DNA of 64,000 nt from JAGOEF01 sp029564465. GTDB taxonomy: Bacteria > Bacteroidota > Bacteroidia > Bacteroidales > ML635J-15. The notes under the pieces were generated by a model. That model was not told the origin of the DNA and ran no database searches. It saw only the letters and a program-made list of their open reading frames with translations. The position numbers and the translations under genes are program-made. Shown here one piece after another: positions 43,859 through 52,936 of this stretch (positions within the stretch are counted from its first letter, which is position 1; each line of letters begins with the position of its first letter). The DNA lies in contig JAKQPY010000096.1 in NCBI GenBank assembly GCA_029564465.1, forward strand, positions 25,545-89,544, written 5' to 3'.

Positions 43859-46800
43859 TTATTCCACGATCAGTTTTTTAATACCGAATCCGTTTTCACC
43901 TTCGATTCTGATGAAATACAAACCCGAAGCCAGCGAACTGATGTCGATACTTCCATTGAAACTGTTGATTTCACTTGAATAAACAGTTTTTCCTTCAGGA
44001 GTAACGATACTCAGCGATTTTAGGGGTAATTCCGAAACAACCTGAATTACGTCAGTGGCCGGATTGGGATAAATGGTAGTACTTCTGCTTAATTCGGTTT
44101 CGATGGCTGTCGATTCCACAACATCCGAAGGAATACGGTAGTTAAGTGTGAATGCTCCATAAGAATACAGCATAACACCAATAATATCGTAATGTGTACC
44201 CACTACTTCCTGAAATGTAAAGGCTCCGTTGTCTTTGCAGGTCAATGCGCCACTGCCATCGTTAACGGTCCATTCTCCATACGTATTCTGAAGAGTCATA
44301 CATTCGGCATTCTGAACTTTAATCAGAACGCTTTCGTACATTTCGGTTCCAGCGGCAGCGGTAGTAACAACAACGGGCGGGGGAACAACCTCACCGATTG
44401 AAGTAACCTGATAATACGAAATGGTGGTTAACTCAGTCATTTCGAAATATTCCGAAACCTTACCGGTAACCATAACCTTATCGCCAATGGCAGGTGTATT
44501 GTTCAGGTCGAAAATATACAAGCCATTCCATGCGCCATTGTCGTCCTGTACGAAATAACCTTCACCATAGGGTGTACCGTTAAATGAAGCAGTAACAACG
44601 CCTTCGATAGTAACAGTCTGATTTACAAGGGGCGATGCATAGGGTGAGGTTTCGCTGAACTGAATGTCATAAATCGGAGTGATATCAGGGCCGCTGAGGT
44701 CAACAGTAAAGGTTGAAGTTGCAGTAACAGCAGGACTCAGTGGTGCATTCGACATATTCACCAGTTGTGCGTTCAAAGTATGCGATCCATCAGTCATGCC
44801 GGTTATGGCAGCGGTTGTTGTTGTAATATAAGTTATACTGCCACCATCAAGCTGGTATGCAATTTTTCCATCAGTACCCAGTGTAAAATTCGAAACTGTA
44901 AATACAGCTGTTGTTCCAGCACTGTACACGGTGGATGCATTGGCAGGGCTGGTAATCGAAAGCATTGGAGTGCTACTTACTCCAAGATCAATTACATCCG
45001 CTGCGTCCCGGGGTAATAATTTACGTTCACTAAACGCAAAATCAGCCACACCGGTTACATTGTAGGTGTTGCCCAATACAGGGGTGTAATCATACAGTAA
45101 GTCATCAACCAATATAGCTCCAGAACCATCATTAACGGCCCATTGTCCGTAACTGTCGGGAGCTGCTGAATTAACGCCCTCAATCTGAACCAGTACTCCT
45201 TCGTACATTTCGGCACTGGCATCAGCAGTGGTTATTTCAGCTGGAGCACCAATGGTATTTCCCGAGTTAATCAATGTAAATGTGGCAAACGAAATTTCGG
45301 TCAGGTTATTATATTCGGCAACGGTACCGTTAACCCAAACAGAGTCGCCCACAGCGGGACTCGGGGTGGTGTTGAAATAAACATATACACCATTCCATGC
45401 TCCAACACCGTCCTGTATCCAGAATTTATCTCCGTTTTTAGCAACTACAACGCCCCTGGTGGTAACTTCCTGACCAACCAGTGGAGAATCACCTGAAGCT
45501 TCAGTAGTATATTGTATACTATAAATGGTGTTGTATTCGGGAACGCTGGTGTTAACTGTGAAGCTAACCTGAGCTGTTACCGCTGGGCTTAGCGGGTTGT
45601 TGCTCATGTCAACCAGTTCGAGTGCAACCGTGTGCAATGCTTCCGAAAGACCAGTGAGTGCAATCGGGCTTGCAGTTGTGTATTGAGCACTTCCTCCGTC
45701 AACAACATATTTTACTCGTCCTTCGGTTCCTAAATCAAAATTAGTTACATTGAATGCCACATTAACGTCGGTTGTATTTATAGTGGCATTGTTGGCAGGT
45801 GATGAGATATACAAATAAGGTTCTGTTGATGAAAACTGTGTCCACGATATATCGTCGATGGTAATCTGACTGTTAAAATCGCTTTCGCCAACGCATTTAA
45901 TCATCATGGTAAAGCTACCTGCCACATTGATATTGTCAACTGCAAAAGTGTAGATGGTTTCGTCGGCACCGGTAAAAGCACCAAAGCTTTCGGAAGTACC
46001 TGCAAGTTGTCCGTTTATGTAAAGTTCCAGCTGACGGGCTGTAGACCCGGTAAAGGCTTTACGCATTTTTACCTCGAAGCTGGCAATACCACCAGGGATT
46101 TGGCCTGATTCGAGCTTGCTGTCGGATGCACGACGGAGCATCAACCCGGTTCCGTTAATCGGATAATCACCTTCGTTGCGTGAATGATAGTAATTCCAGG
46201 TTATATCGTTATTGCCTACGAAAGAACCATCTCCATAAGTTGCTGTAGCAGTGCTGTTGTCGAAAGGTTCCATGCCACCGGGTGTAGTTTCCACACAAGT
46301 GAATGTAACTACGTCTGTAACTGCCGGGTCAAGAGCGTTATTACTCATGTCAACCAGTTCGAGTTCCACGGTATGTTCAGCATAGCTTAATCCTGTCAGT
46401 GCTATGGCGTTTGTGTTGGTTTGGTACGTGGTAGCACCACCGTCAACGCTTATAGCTACTTTCCCTTCAGTACCTAAATCGAAATTAGCTACTGTAAATG
46501 TAATGTTGACAGCATCGCTATTAATATTCTGACCTTCAGTAGGACTGGTTATTGTAATTGTTGGGTCGGTCGAAGGTATTTCGTAAATTACGTTCAGCGT
46601 AACTAAAACAGCCGGGTCTAAGGCTGTGCCTTCCATGTCAACCAATTGCAGTTGAATGGTGTTGTTGCCTTCGGTAAGACCAGAGATATTGATGGGGCTG
46701 GTGGTGGTATATGACGGAGCACCGGAATTGAGAATGTATTCAACCTCACCATCAGTACCCAGCTCAAAATTTGCCACTTCGAAAACAACACTTACATTGT

Positions 46801-47392
46801 CGGCATTCACAATTGCATTATTTGCAGGTGAAGTAACATTAAGTTCGGGGTTAAGCTGAACTGTTCCCCAAAGCTCAAGACTGGCATTTGCCAACAGGTT
46901 GGCGCCACCGTTTTCTGTATACACAATGTTGTCGATAATAACGCTGGCAGTACCTGCCCAACCTGCTGTAACATCGTAGAAACGAATTCTGATTACAGCG
47001 GTGGTTGCTCCTGCAGGAACAGTTCCTGTCAGGGTGTTGGTTTGCCAGTCAACTCCATCGGCTGAGTACCCCGTTGCATAATTCGAGGGAGGGGTGATGT
47101 CGGTTCCCCAGAAAATGCCAATACGGCATCTGCCGGCAGGATCGTTGTCGAGAACATCGACCGAAGCCGAAAATGAAGCACCTGCAGTTACAGCAATCGG
47201 ATCAGAATCAATGTCCTGATTGTCAACACTTGTCCAGGTCATCAATGCAGCTTTCGACCCATCACTGACGTCACCGGTTTCCTCAACGGCAGTAAGCGCC
47301 GATGTGGTAATGGTCCAGTTCGTGGGAACGGTCTGTGCCATAACAAAGCCGAAGGCAACCATTCCCAGAATTAAAAAGATAGCTTTTTTCAT
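43859..47392 (-). CDS. Large secreted repeat protein with DUF5689-like domains and T9SS type A signal
   Basis: 1177 residues with a signal peptide ending GFVMAQ. A carbohydrate-binding-like beta domain comes first (about 20-170). Four copies of a roughly 95-residue Ig-like module follow, with the signature ITSPxNxxxV...F.V.NF.LGT.G...Y...GG...Y.T...I.LTGL..G.H...L.LVDM. Two OB-like DUF5689-type domains (IYSIQYTTEASGDSPLVGQ; IYDIQFSETSPYASPLVNQ) are interspersed. The last 75 residues (TTIYPNPATDVIQV ... GLYFIRIEGENGFGIKKLIV) form a type A sorting domain. It is probably surface-attached or released; the target is unknown. Confidence 0.87.
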   Translation of the reverse strand: MKKAIFLILGMVAFGFVMAQTVPTNWTITTSALTAVEETGDVSDGSKAALMTWTSVDNQDIDSDPIAVTAGASFSASVDVLDNDPAGRCRIGIFWGTDITPPSNYATGYSADGVDWQTNTLTGTVPAGATTAVIRIRFYDVTAGWAGTASVIIDNIVYTENGGANLLANASLELWGTVQLNPELNVTSPANNAIVNADNVSVVFEVANFELGTDGEVEYILNSGAPSYTTTSPINISGLTEGNNTIQLQLVDMEGTALDPAVLVTLNVIYEIPSTDPTITITSPTEGQNINSDAVNITFTVANFDLGTEGKVAISVDGGATTYQTNTNAIALTGLSYAEHTVELELVDMSNNALDPAVTDVVTFTCVETTPGGMEPFDNSTATATYGDGSFVGNNDITWNYYHSRNEGDYPINGTGLMLRRASDSKLESGQIPGGIASFEVKMRKAFTGSTARQLELYINGQLAGTSESFGAFTGADETIYTFAVDNINVAGSFTMMIKCVGESDFNSQITIDDISWTQFSSTEPYLYISSPANNATINTTDVNVAFNVTNFDLGTEGRVKYVVDGGSAQYTTASPIALTGLSEALHTVALELVDMSNNPLSPAVTAQVSFTVNTSVPEYNTIYSIQYTTEASGDSPLVGQEVTTRGVVVAKNGDKFWIQDGVGAWNGVYVYFNTTPSPAVGDSVWVNGTVAEYNNLTEISFATFTLINSGNTIGAPAEITTADASAEMYEGVLVQIEGVNSAAPDSYGQWAVNDGSGAILVDDLLYDYTPVLGNTYNVTGVADFAFSERKLLPRDAADVIDLGVSSTPMLSITSPANASTVYSAGTTAVFTVSNFTLGTDGKIAYQLDGGSITYITTTTAAITGMTDGSHTLNAQLVNMSNAPLSPAVTATSTFTVDLSGPDITPIYDIQFSETSPYASPLVNQTVTIEGVVTASFNGTPYGEGYFVQDDNGAWNGLYIFDLNNTPAIGDKVMVTGKVSEYFEMTELTTISYYQVTSIGEVVPPPVVVTTAAAGTEMYESVLIKVQNAECMTLQNTYGEWTVNDGSGALTCKDNGAFTFQEVVGTHYDIIGVMLYSYGAFTLNYRIPSDVVESTAIETELSRSTTIYPNPATDVIQVVSELPLKSLSIVTPEGKTVYSSEINSFNGSIDISSLASGLYFIRIEGENGFGIKKLIVE

Positions 47393-47419
47393 AAGAGATT
47401 AATTTGATTATTTTCGATA

Positions 47420-47427
47420 CAAAATTA
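47420..47427 (-). promoter_or_regulatory. -7 element (TAATTTTG) of the T9SS type A protein gene
   Basis: Exact minus-strand TAnnTTTG match, 28 bases before the ATG at 47392. Confidence 0.45.
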
Positions 47428-47493
47428 TTCCTTTTAATAACAGGAATCTGTTCAAAAGGTTAAATATTATTAGAATTTATTAACGGTTTTTAA

Positions 47494-48261
47494 CTATTCC
47501 GTAATACCCAAAATGCTTTTATCAACGAGAATCCTCCCACAAAATTCACAGGGAATGATTTTCTTTCTTGAATTGATATCTAACTGGCGCTGGGGCGGAA
47601 TCTTTGCAAAGCAACCACCGCAGGCATCACGTTCAACGGTTACAACAGCCAGGCCATTGCGGGCATTGTTGCGGATACGGTAGTAGGCATTGAGGGTTCT
47701 TGAGTCAATATAGGCTGCAACTTTATCAGCCTCATCTTTCAATTGTTGCTGATCTTTATAATTCTCTTTCACAATTTCTTCGAGTTCGGCCTTTTTTTGT
47801 TGCAAATCCTGTTTACGTTCTTCAAGCTGATCGAGCGATTCTTTGATAACAAAGTTTTTGTTTTCGATGGCAATATTGTACTCTCTGATTCTTTTTTCGA
47901 ACAGTTCTATTTCGAGGGTTTGAAATTCAATTTCTTTCGAAAGCGCATCATACTCACGATTGTTACGAACATTCATTTGCTGAGACTCATATTTTTTAAT
48001 AAGCGACTGTGCACTCAGAATCTCGGTTTTTTTACCTGTGATTTGCTCGTTCAGGTTTTTTATGTCGTTTTCGAAATTTCCAATTCGGGTTTCCAGACCG
48101 GTAATTTCGTCTTCGAGGTCCTGTACTTCGAGGGGTAATTCGCCCTGAAGCATTTTTATTTGGTCAATTTTGCTGTCGATGAGCTGTAATTGATATAAAT
48201 ACCGGAGTTTATCCTCTATGCTGAGGCTTGTATTTTCCTGCGTTTGCGCTGTTTTTACCAT
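47494..48261 (-). CDS. Coiled-coil zinc-ribbon protein (C4-type, DUF164-like)
   Basis: 255 residues. A long N-terminal antiparallel coiled coil (about 15-185) is followed by a C-terminal zinc ribbon with CGGC (about 212-215) and CEFC (about 238-241). Proteins of this family in bacteria are proposed nucleic-acid or ribosome-associated factors; the precise role is not settled. It starts 1 base after the NIF3-family gene, a widespread pairing in Bacteroidota, so the two are co-transcribed. Confidence 0.9.
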   Translation of the reverse strand: MVKTAQTQENTSLSIEDKLRYLYQLQLIDSKIDQIKMLQGELPLEVQDLEDEITGLETRIGNFENDIKNLNEQITGKKTEILSAQSLIKKYESQQMNVRNNREYDALSKEIEFQTLEIELFEKRIREYNIAIENKNFVIKESLDQLEERKQDLQQKKAELEEIVKENYKDQQQLKDEADKVAAYIDSRTLNAYYRIRNNARNGLAVVTVERDACGGCFAKIPPQRQLDINSRKKIIPCEFCGRILVDKSILGITE

Positions 48262-48262
48262 T

Positions 48263-49357
48263 TCAGATAAATTTTATCGGATTCGTATTAATATTTGAAA
48301 AACGGACTGCAAATGTAGAATTTATTTTTGAAAGTAAATCATAAAAAATCTCTTTTGTAAATTGTTCACTTTCATAATGCCCGATATCGAGCAGCCATAA
48401 CTTTCCTTCAGCTTGAAAATATTGGTGGAAGCCAATTTCGGCAGTAATAAAAGCATCGGCTTTCGAAGCAAGTGCAGCCGGTATTAGCGATGCCCCACTG
48501 CCACCGCATAGAGCCACCCTGCGGATATTTTCCGGCAACATTTTATTGCTTTTCACGGTGCTGCAACCAAATATCTCTTTGATTAATCTGAGAAACTGCC
48601 TTCCCGAAATCGTTTGTTGTAATTCGCCAATGACGCCCAGTCCCGATGATGGGTCGCTATTGCCCAGCGGAATGATGTCGTATGCCACTTCTTCGTAAGG
48701 ATGTGCAGCCAGCATCGACTGAATCAGTCCGGGCAGGTGTGCCTTATGTACTATGGTTTCGATTCTGATTTCCGGTTCACGGTGCATTTCACCGGTGCTG
48801 CCAACATAAGGCTTGCAATTATCGCCTGCGCGGAAAGTTCCAAAACCGCTTGTATTAAAACTGCATTGGTCGTAGTTGCCAATATTTCCGGCACCTCCGG
48901 CAAACATGGCTTCGCGAACTGCATCGGCATGCGATTCAGGTACAAAGCATATCAGTTTTTGTAATCCCTGACTTGCCGGCATCAGGCATCGTGTATCTAC
49001 CAAACCCAGTTTCTCTGCCATCCGGTAACTAACCCCGCCTTTAACCATGTCGAAATTTGTGTGTGCTGCATACACGGCAATGTCGTTTTTTACAGCATAA
49101 ATAACGCATTCTTCCACCATGTTGCTTCCCGTAAGCTTACTCAGGGGTTTGAAAATTAGCGGGTGATGCGCAATAACCAGATTGCAGCCCGATTGAAAAG
49201 CTTCCTGCAAAACTTCAGGTGTGATGTCGATACTGAGCAGTACGCCTTTAATTTCTGATTCACGATTCCCTACCAGCAAGCCGCAATTATCGTAACTCTC
49301 CTGATATTGCAATGGGGCGAAGTCTTCGATTATTTTAAGAAGCTCTATTATTTTCAT
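48263..49357 (-). CDS. NIF3/YqfO family dinuclear-metal protein (GTP cyclohydrolase I type 2-like)
   Basis: 364 residues: the long form with a central YqfO-type insert. Metal-binding motifs are visible as VIAHHPLIFKP (about 59-69), AAHTNFDM and the C-terminal DIGHYESEQF. The N-terminal LQYQESYDNCGLLVGN is typical. It is a conserved cytoplasmic protein of uncertain enzymology, in an operon with the zinc-ribbon coiled-coil gene. Confidence 0.93.
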   Translation of the reverse strand: MKIIELLKIIEDFAPLQYQESYDNCGLLVGNRESEIKGVLLSIDITPEVLQEAFQSGCNLVIAHHPLIFKPLSKLTGSNMVEECVIYAVKNDIAVYAAHTNFDMVKGGVSYRMAEKLGLVDTRCLMPASQGLQKLICFVPESHADAVREAMFAGGAGNIGNYDQCSFNTSGFGTFRAGDNCKPYVGSTGEMHREPEIRIETIVHKAHLPGLIQSMLAAHPYEEVAYDIIPLGNSDPSSGLGVIGELQQTISGRQFLRLIKEIFGCSTVKSNKMLPENIRRVALCGGSGASLIPAALASKADAFITAEIGFHQYFQAEGKLWLLDIGHYESEQFTKEIFYDLLSKINSTFAVRFSNINTNPIKFI

Positions 49358-49415
49358 TCTTCATGATTTTTATAAGTGTGGAACAGCTGCCCTGACACTT
49401 GTACTCACCGTATAA

Positions 49416-49760
49416 TTACAAGGTGTCGCGTATCTCGGTCAGCAAACTTTTGATTTCTTTCAACTTGCTTACCACTTCAAAATTACGGTCAACGTCATCC
49501 TTATTCTCGCGTATTTTCTTCTTTGCACCGGCAAGTGTCATTCCCCGCTCTTTTACCAGATGGTAAATCAGATGAAAGTTTTCGATGTCTTTTTTTGTAA
49601 ATAAACGATTTCCCTTTTTATTCTTAAAAGGCTTAATTATTTCGAATTCCTTCTCCCAGAACCTTATTAGCGATGCATTGACATCAAACATGGCAGCTAC
49701 TTCGCTGATTGAAAAATATAATTTTTCGATTTCTTTTTCTTTGTACGGCATATCATTCAT
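49416..49760 (-). CDS. MerR-family transcriptional regulator (short form)
   Basis: 114 residues. The helix-turn-helix YFSISEVAAMFDVNASLIRFWEK and wing RLFTKKDIENF are followed by a dimerisation helix with no ligand-binding Cys. It belongs to the small constitutive MerR group found near NIF3 genes in Bacteroidota. Targets unknown. A minus-strand TATTTTTG at 49799-49806 fits as its promoter. Confidence 0.9.
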   Translation of the reverse strand: MNDMPYKEKEIEKLYFSISEVAAMFDVNASLIRFWEKEFEIIKPFKNKKGNRLFTKKDIENFHLIYHLVKERGMTLAGAKKKIRENKDDVDRNFEVVSKLKEIKSLLTEIRDTL

Positions 49761-49798
49761 TATTGCAGTATCAAAAATGCAAAATTTTGATGAAATTG

Positions 49799-49806
49799 CA
49801 AAAATA
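49799..49806 (-). promoter_or_regulatory. -7 element (TATTTTTG) for the MerR gene
   Basis: Exact minus-strand match 39 bases before the start codon. Confidence 0.4.
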
Positions 49807-49945
49807 ATTTTCGTTTAACTTACAATTTATTGAGGTCACCTAAAGAGGTTTTACATTGATGCGAGAATGTAAATAATTGAATTTCAAACAAATGCGATGT
49901 AATAAAAAAATCTGACAAAATATTTGGTGGATAAAAAAATAGCTT

Positions 49946-49953
49946 TAATTTTG
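49946..49953 (+). promoter_or_regulatory. -7 element (TAATTTTG) of the tRNA-Gly/tRNA-Leu unit
   Basis: Exact TAnnTTTG match, 10 bases before the mature 5' end of tRNA-Gly. Confidence 0.5.
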
Positions 49954-49963
49954 CACCTCACAA

Positions 49964-50036
<73 letters not shown>

Positions 50037-50066
50037 CTTTTTTATTGTCAGTTCTTTTGACATGTT

Positions 50067-50152
50067 GCCCGAATGGCGGAATAGGTAGACGCGTTGGACT
50101 TAAAATCCAATGACCAGCAACGGTCGTGCCGGTTCGATTCCGGCTTCGGGTA
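50067..50152 (+). tRNA. tRNA-Leu (anticodon TAA)
   Basis: The acceptor stem GCCCGAA pairs with TTCGGGT (terminal G-T), discriminator A. The anticodon stem TTGGA/TCCAA encloses CTTAAAA, giving anticodon TAA. A long variable arm is present, and the T arm is GCCGG-TTCGATT-CCGGC. It lies 30 bases after tRNA-Gly, probably on the same transcript. Confidence 0.96.
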
Positions 50153-50157
50153 CTATA

Positions 50158-50194
50158 AAAAAAGCGCCTTACAGATATAGGGCGCTTTTTTTTT
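50158..50194 (+). terminator. Intrinsic terminator after the tRNA pair
   Basis: AAAAGCGCC / GGCGCTTTT stem followed by a T run, directly after tRNA-Leu. Confidence 0.85.
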
Positions 50195-50209
50195 ATCTGG
50201 TTCGGCTTA

Positions 50210-50629
50210 CTAGTGAGCGGTCTCAAAGGATTCTTCCATTTTATCTTCGAAATTCAAATTCTGCACTTTCCATTTATCATTGGGCTTGTACATGACAATA
50301 ATAATTTTTACCGGCTGACGGTCGTAACGCAACATATAGGTGTATCTGCGGTAGGAATCGCCTGCATACTCTAATTTCATAAGTTCGTATCCATAGTAGT
50401 TGCCCAGTAATTTGCGAGATACTTCGAGCCGCTCTTTGATACTTCTGATACCATCCTGATTTGGGGCTATCAGTTCGTTGGTCGAGAACAGGTAATCGAT
50501 GGCCTTATTCATATCGACCTTGAAGGTATCGAAAAAAACATCGATGATATCTTCGGCGTTTTGCTGTGCATGCAAAGCAGGTAATCCTGCAAATCCCACC
50601 AGGGCAACAATGATGATAAGTTTTTTCAT
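50210..50629 (-). CDS. Small secreted DUF4783-like protein
   Basis: 139 residues from the ATG at 50629; an upstream TTG at 50644 would add five residues. A signal peptide ends PALHAQ. The mature part (AEDIIDVFFDTFKVDMNKAI ... LLGNYYGYELMKLEY) has the helix-then-curved-sheet look of NTF2-like periplasmic proteins. No catalytic motif is visible. Its function is unknown. Confidence 0.7.
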   Translation of the reverse strand: MKKLIIIVALVGFAGLPALHAQQNAEDIIDVFFDTFKVDMNKAIDYLFSTNELIAPNQDGIRSIKERLEVSRKLLGNYYGYELMKLEYAGDSYRRYTYMLRYDRQPVKIIIVMYKPNDKWKVQNLNFEDKMEESFETAH

Positions 50630-50730
50630 AATATTTTTTTTCAAAGATATAAACTATGTATTACCGAATGCAGGATTCTGCAAAAAAAATGCCGTTATCG
50701 AAACAACAGCATGTATTGCATGAAAACGGG

Positions 50731-51318
50731 TCAGCGGGTCAGGGTAATCTGGTTTTCTTCAATCAGTTTGCGCATGTTAATCAGGGCATAGCGCATGCGA
50801 CCCAGAGCTGTATTAATGCTTACGTTGGTGTGGTCGGCAATTTCCTTGAAACTCATGCCGCCGTAATGCCGCATAAGAACAACCTGCTTCTGATCTTCGG
50901 GCAGCAATTCGAGTACACTGCGGATATCGGTGCAGATCTGCTCATCAACCAAACGGTCTTCGATGTTGGCATCCGAAAACTTATGTGAATTAAACAAATC
51001 CACCTCGTTGTCATCGTTCGAGCGTGTATTCAGGTTACGCTCTTTCCTGAAATAGTCAATGGTGAGGTTATGGGCAATACGCATCACCCACGGTAAAAAT
51101 CGTCCTTCGTCTTTATAGCGACCCGATCGCAACGACTGTATCACTTTCATGAACGTATCCTGAAACAAATCGTTGGCAACATCACGGTTGCGCACCGACA
51201 TCATCAGGTACGTAAACACTTTCGATTTATGGCGTCTGATTAAGATTTCCATGCTTGCATCATCGCCTTTAACAAACCTCTCTACCAGTTCTTGATCCGT
51301 AAGTTTGCGAATGTCCAT
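50731..51318 (-). CDS. ECF-type sigma factor
   Basis: 195 residues. Region 2 is MEILIRRHKSKVFTYLMMSV with NDLFQDTFMKVI and FLPWVMRIAHNLTIDYFRK. Region 4 is EDQKQVVLMRHYGGMSFKEIADHTNVSINTALGRMRYAL. It is the widely conserved Bacteroidota sigma-70-family protein of this length, without an adjacent anti-sigma gene. The upstream spacer (51319-51787, 469 bases) contains no gene I can support. Confidence 0.92.
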   Translation of the reverse strand: MDIRKLTDQELVERFVKGDDASMEILIRRHKSKVFTYLMMSVRNRDVANDLFQDTFMKVIQSLRSGRYKDEGRFLPWVMRIAHNLTIDYFRKERNLNTRSNDDNEVDLFNSHKFSDANIEDRLVDEQICTDIRSVLELLPEDQKQVVLMRHYGGMSFKEIADHTNVSINTALGRMRYALINMRKLIEENQITLTR

Positions 51319-51787
51319 CTTCGTTAGGTTTTGGTTAAATGCGTAGATCTTTTCTTATAGCATGGTCTCCTTTCTTTTTAAGTTTTTTTATCTATACGTT
51401 ACAACCCAAAAATGGTTGCGTAAATATACATGTTTTTTTACAACAGATAATCTTTTTACAAAAATTATACCTTAATTTTTAATAAAATCCGTGAATCACG
51501 TAACTCAGAGATTTTTACCTATAATGTAAGTTTTTGATATTGAGATGATGAATGTTGTAAACTCACACAGCACACGGTTATCGTAGAATCAATGCTCCCA
51601 CGGAGACACAGTGCTCATTTGTAAAAATAAATTCAAAAATGTTCACCTGCCATTTTGATGCTATACTATGTAATTATTAAAATCACATGACGATAACATT
51701 TAGTGAACTAAGAGCTACTTACAACCTGTTGAATAATCAAGTACAGATGATTTATACCGATTTACCAGTGTATGGATCTTTGTATTT
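51319..51787. other. Gene-free spacer
   Basis: It is AT-rich and carries no convincing ORF, tRNA or long inverted repeat. A 42-codon ORF at 51687-51815 is judged spurious. It presumably holds the promoter of the sigma gene. Confidence 0.6.
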
Positions 51788-52240
51788 TTATCCTTCGAAA
51801 CCTGTAGCCATATGAGAACCATCGCAGAAGGGTTTGCCCTGTGATTTGCCACAGCGGCAGATGTATTTATCCTGTCCGGCTTTCAACTCTTTGCCCTGCG
51901 CATCGGTGAGGATTACTTCTTTGGGAAGCAACAATGGCCCGTTGCTGAATACTTTAGCGGTTACACTGGTCGTCTCTTTTTTGTTGTCCATATCGTTTTG
52001 GTTTTGTTGTTTGTTTTTTAGTGCATCGTTCCATCGCCAGGTTAAAGCATCCGTCGGACACAGGTCTACAGTCTCAATTATTGCATCGGTTTCGGCCTGA
52101 TCGAGTACAATCCATGGACGTTTATTCGGTCGGAAAACCTTTGGAAGCCGGGCAAAACATACCGTGCTGTGAATGCAAAGATGGGGTTGCCAGGTTACGG
52201 TAATATCTGCGTTACTGTAGTCTTTTTTTATTTTGTCCAT
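51788..52240 (-). CDS. Ferredoxin-like (Fer4_19) and CDGSH iron-sulfur domain fusion
   Basis: 150 residues. The N-terminal 70 residues resemble the divergent Fer4_19 domain (ITVTWQPHLCIHSTVCFARL ... ETVDLCPTDALTWRW). A polar linker rich in Asn/Gln/Lys follows. The C-terminal zf-CDGSH motif YICRCGKSQGKPFCDGSH (about 126-143) has all three Cys and the His ligand of a mitoNEET-type [2Fe-2S] cluster. It is probably a small cytoplasmic redox or Fe-S protein. It is monocistronic, with a TATTTTTG promoter element at 52261-52268. Confidence 0.9.
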   Translation of the reverse strand: MDKIKKDYSNADITVTWQPHLCIHSTVCFARLPKVFRPNKRPWIVLDQAETDAIIETVDLCPTDALTWRWNDALKNKQQNQNDMDNKKETTSVTAKVFSNGPLLLPKEVILTDAQGKELKAGQDKYICRCGKSQGKPFCDGSHMATGFEG

Positions 52241-52260
52241 GACGACTTTTTGGTTTATAA

Positions 52261-52268
52261 CAAAAATA
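52261..52268 (-). promoter_or_regulatory. -7 element (TATTTTTG) of the ferredoxin-CDGSH gene
   Basis: Exact minus-strand TAnnTTTG match, 21 bases before the ATG at 52240. Confidence 0.5.
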
Positions 52269-52433
52269 CAGATTATTTGGTTCAGTAAATATTACATTTT
52301 TATTTTTAACTCCGTATACAAAAATGTAGTGTTGAAGCACTTGCTTATAAAGTTATAAGGGTTTATAATATAAAAATAATTTGAATGGCTTGTTGCGTTG
52401 AACAATTTGCGATATTTGCGGTTAGAAAACAAA

Positions 52434-52886
52434 ATGAAGGCGCGAAAAATATATGCATTGTTTTTTGCCTTGCTGATATCAGCCGGTAGCATTGGTTTTT
52501 TTATAATTGACCACTATTGCAAACTGTGCCACATCGAAAAATTGGAATTCAGTGTGTTAAACGGCTCGGAACACGAACATCATCATCATGCCTGTACCCA
52601 TGCTATTGGCGAATGTAATCAGTGTGCTTGCGAGACCAGCGATGATTCTGAATCATGTAGCAGCTATTATTTTACTGTTCCGGTTGTCCAGACAATTGTT
52701 TATGATAAAATTACTCCCGGGGTAATCGACCTCTTGCCCTTACTGAGTTTATATTTTGGTGAAACCGGATTGTCAGATAAAGGCAGAATAGCTGAATATA
52801 ACAATAATAAACGACTTCATTTACCTCCTTTATTGGGTTTACTTAATCAGTCTGATCCCGAAAATGTCATGTCTTTCAGGTTATGA
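52434..52886 (+). CDS. HYC_CC_PP-like small exported Cys/His-rich protein
   Basis: 150 residues from the ATG at 52434. An N-terminal hydrophobic segment leads directly to HYCKLC; an acidic His run EHEHHHH and the cysteines CNQCAC and SCSS follow, and LHLPPLLG sits near the C-terminus. This HYC...CC...PP order is that of a small Bacteroidota family found next to TonB receptors. His and Cys clusters suggest metal binding at the periplasmic side. It lies 50 bases before the TonB receptor gene and is probably the first gene of the metal locus. Confidence 0.7.
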   Translation: MKARKIYALFFALLISAGSIGFFIIDHYCKLCHIEKLEFSVLNGSEHEHHHHACTHAIGECNQCACETSDDSESCSSYYFTVPVVQTIVYDKITPGVIDLLPLLSLYFGETGLSDKGRIAEYNNNKRLHLPPLLGLLNQSDPENVMSFRL

Positions 52887-52936
52887 GAGCGCAATAGTGA
52901 ATTGCTTACTGTTGTGTAATTTTAACTTGAAATACT

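Noticed and set aside
51687..51815. 42-codon ORF beginning MTITFSELRATYN
   Set aside because: It has no visible ribosome-binding site or homology and overlaps the end of the ferredoxin-CDGSH gene on the other strand.
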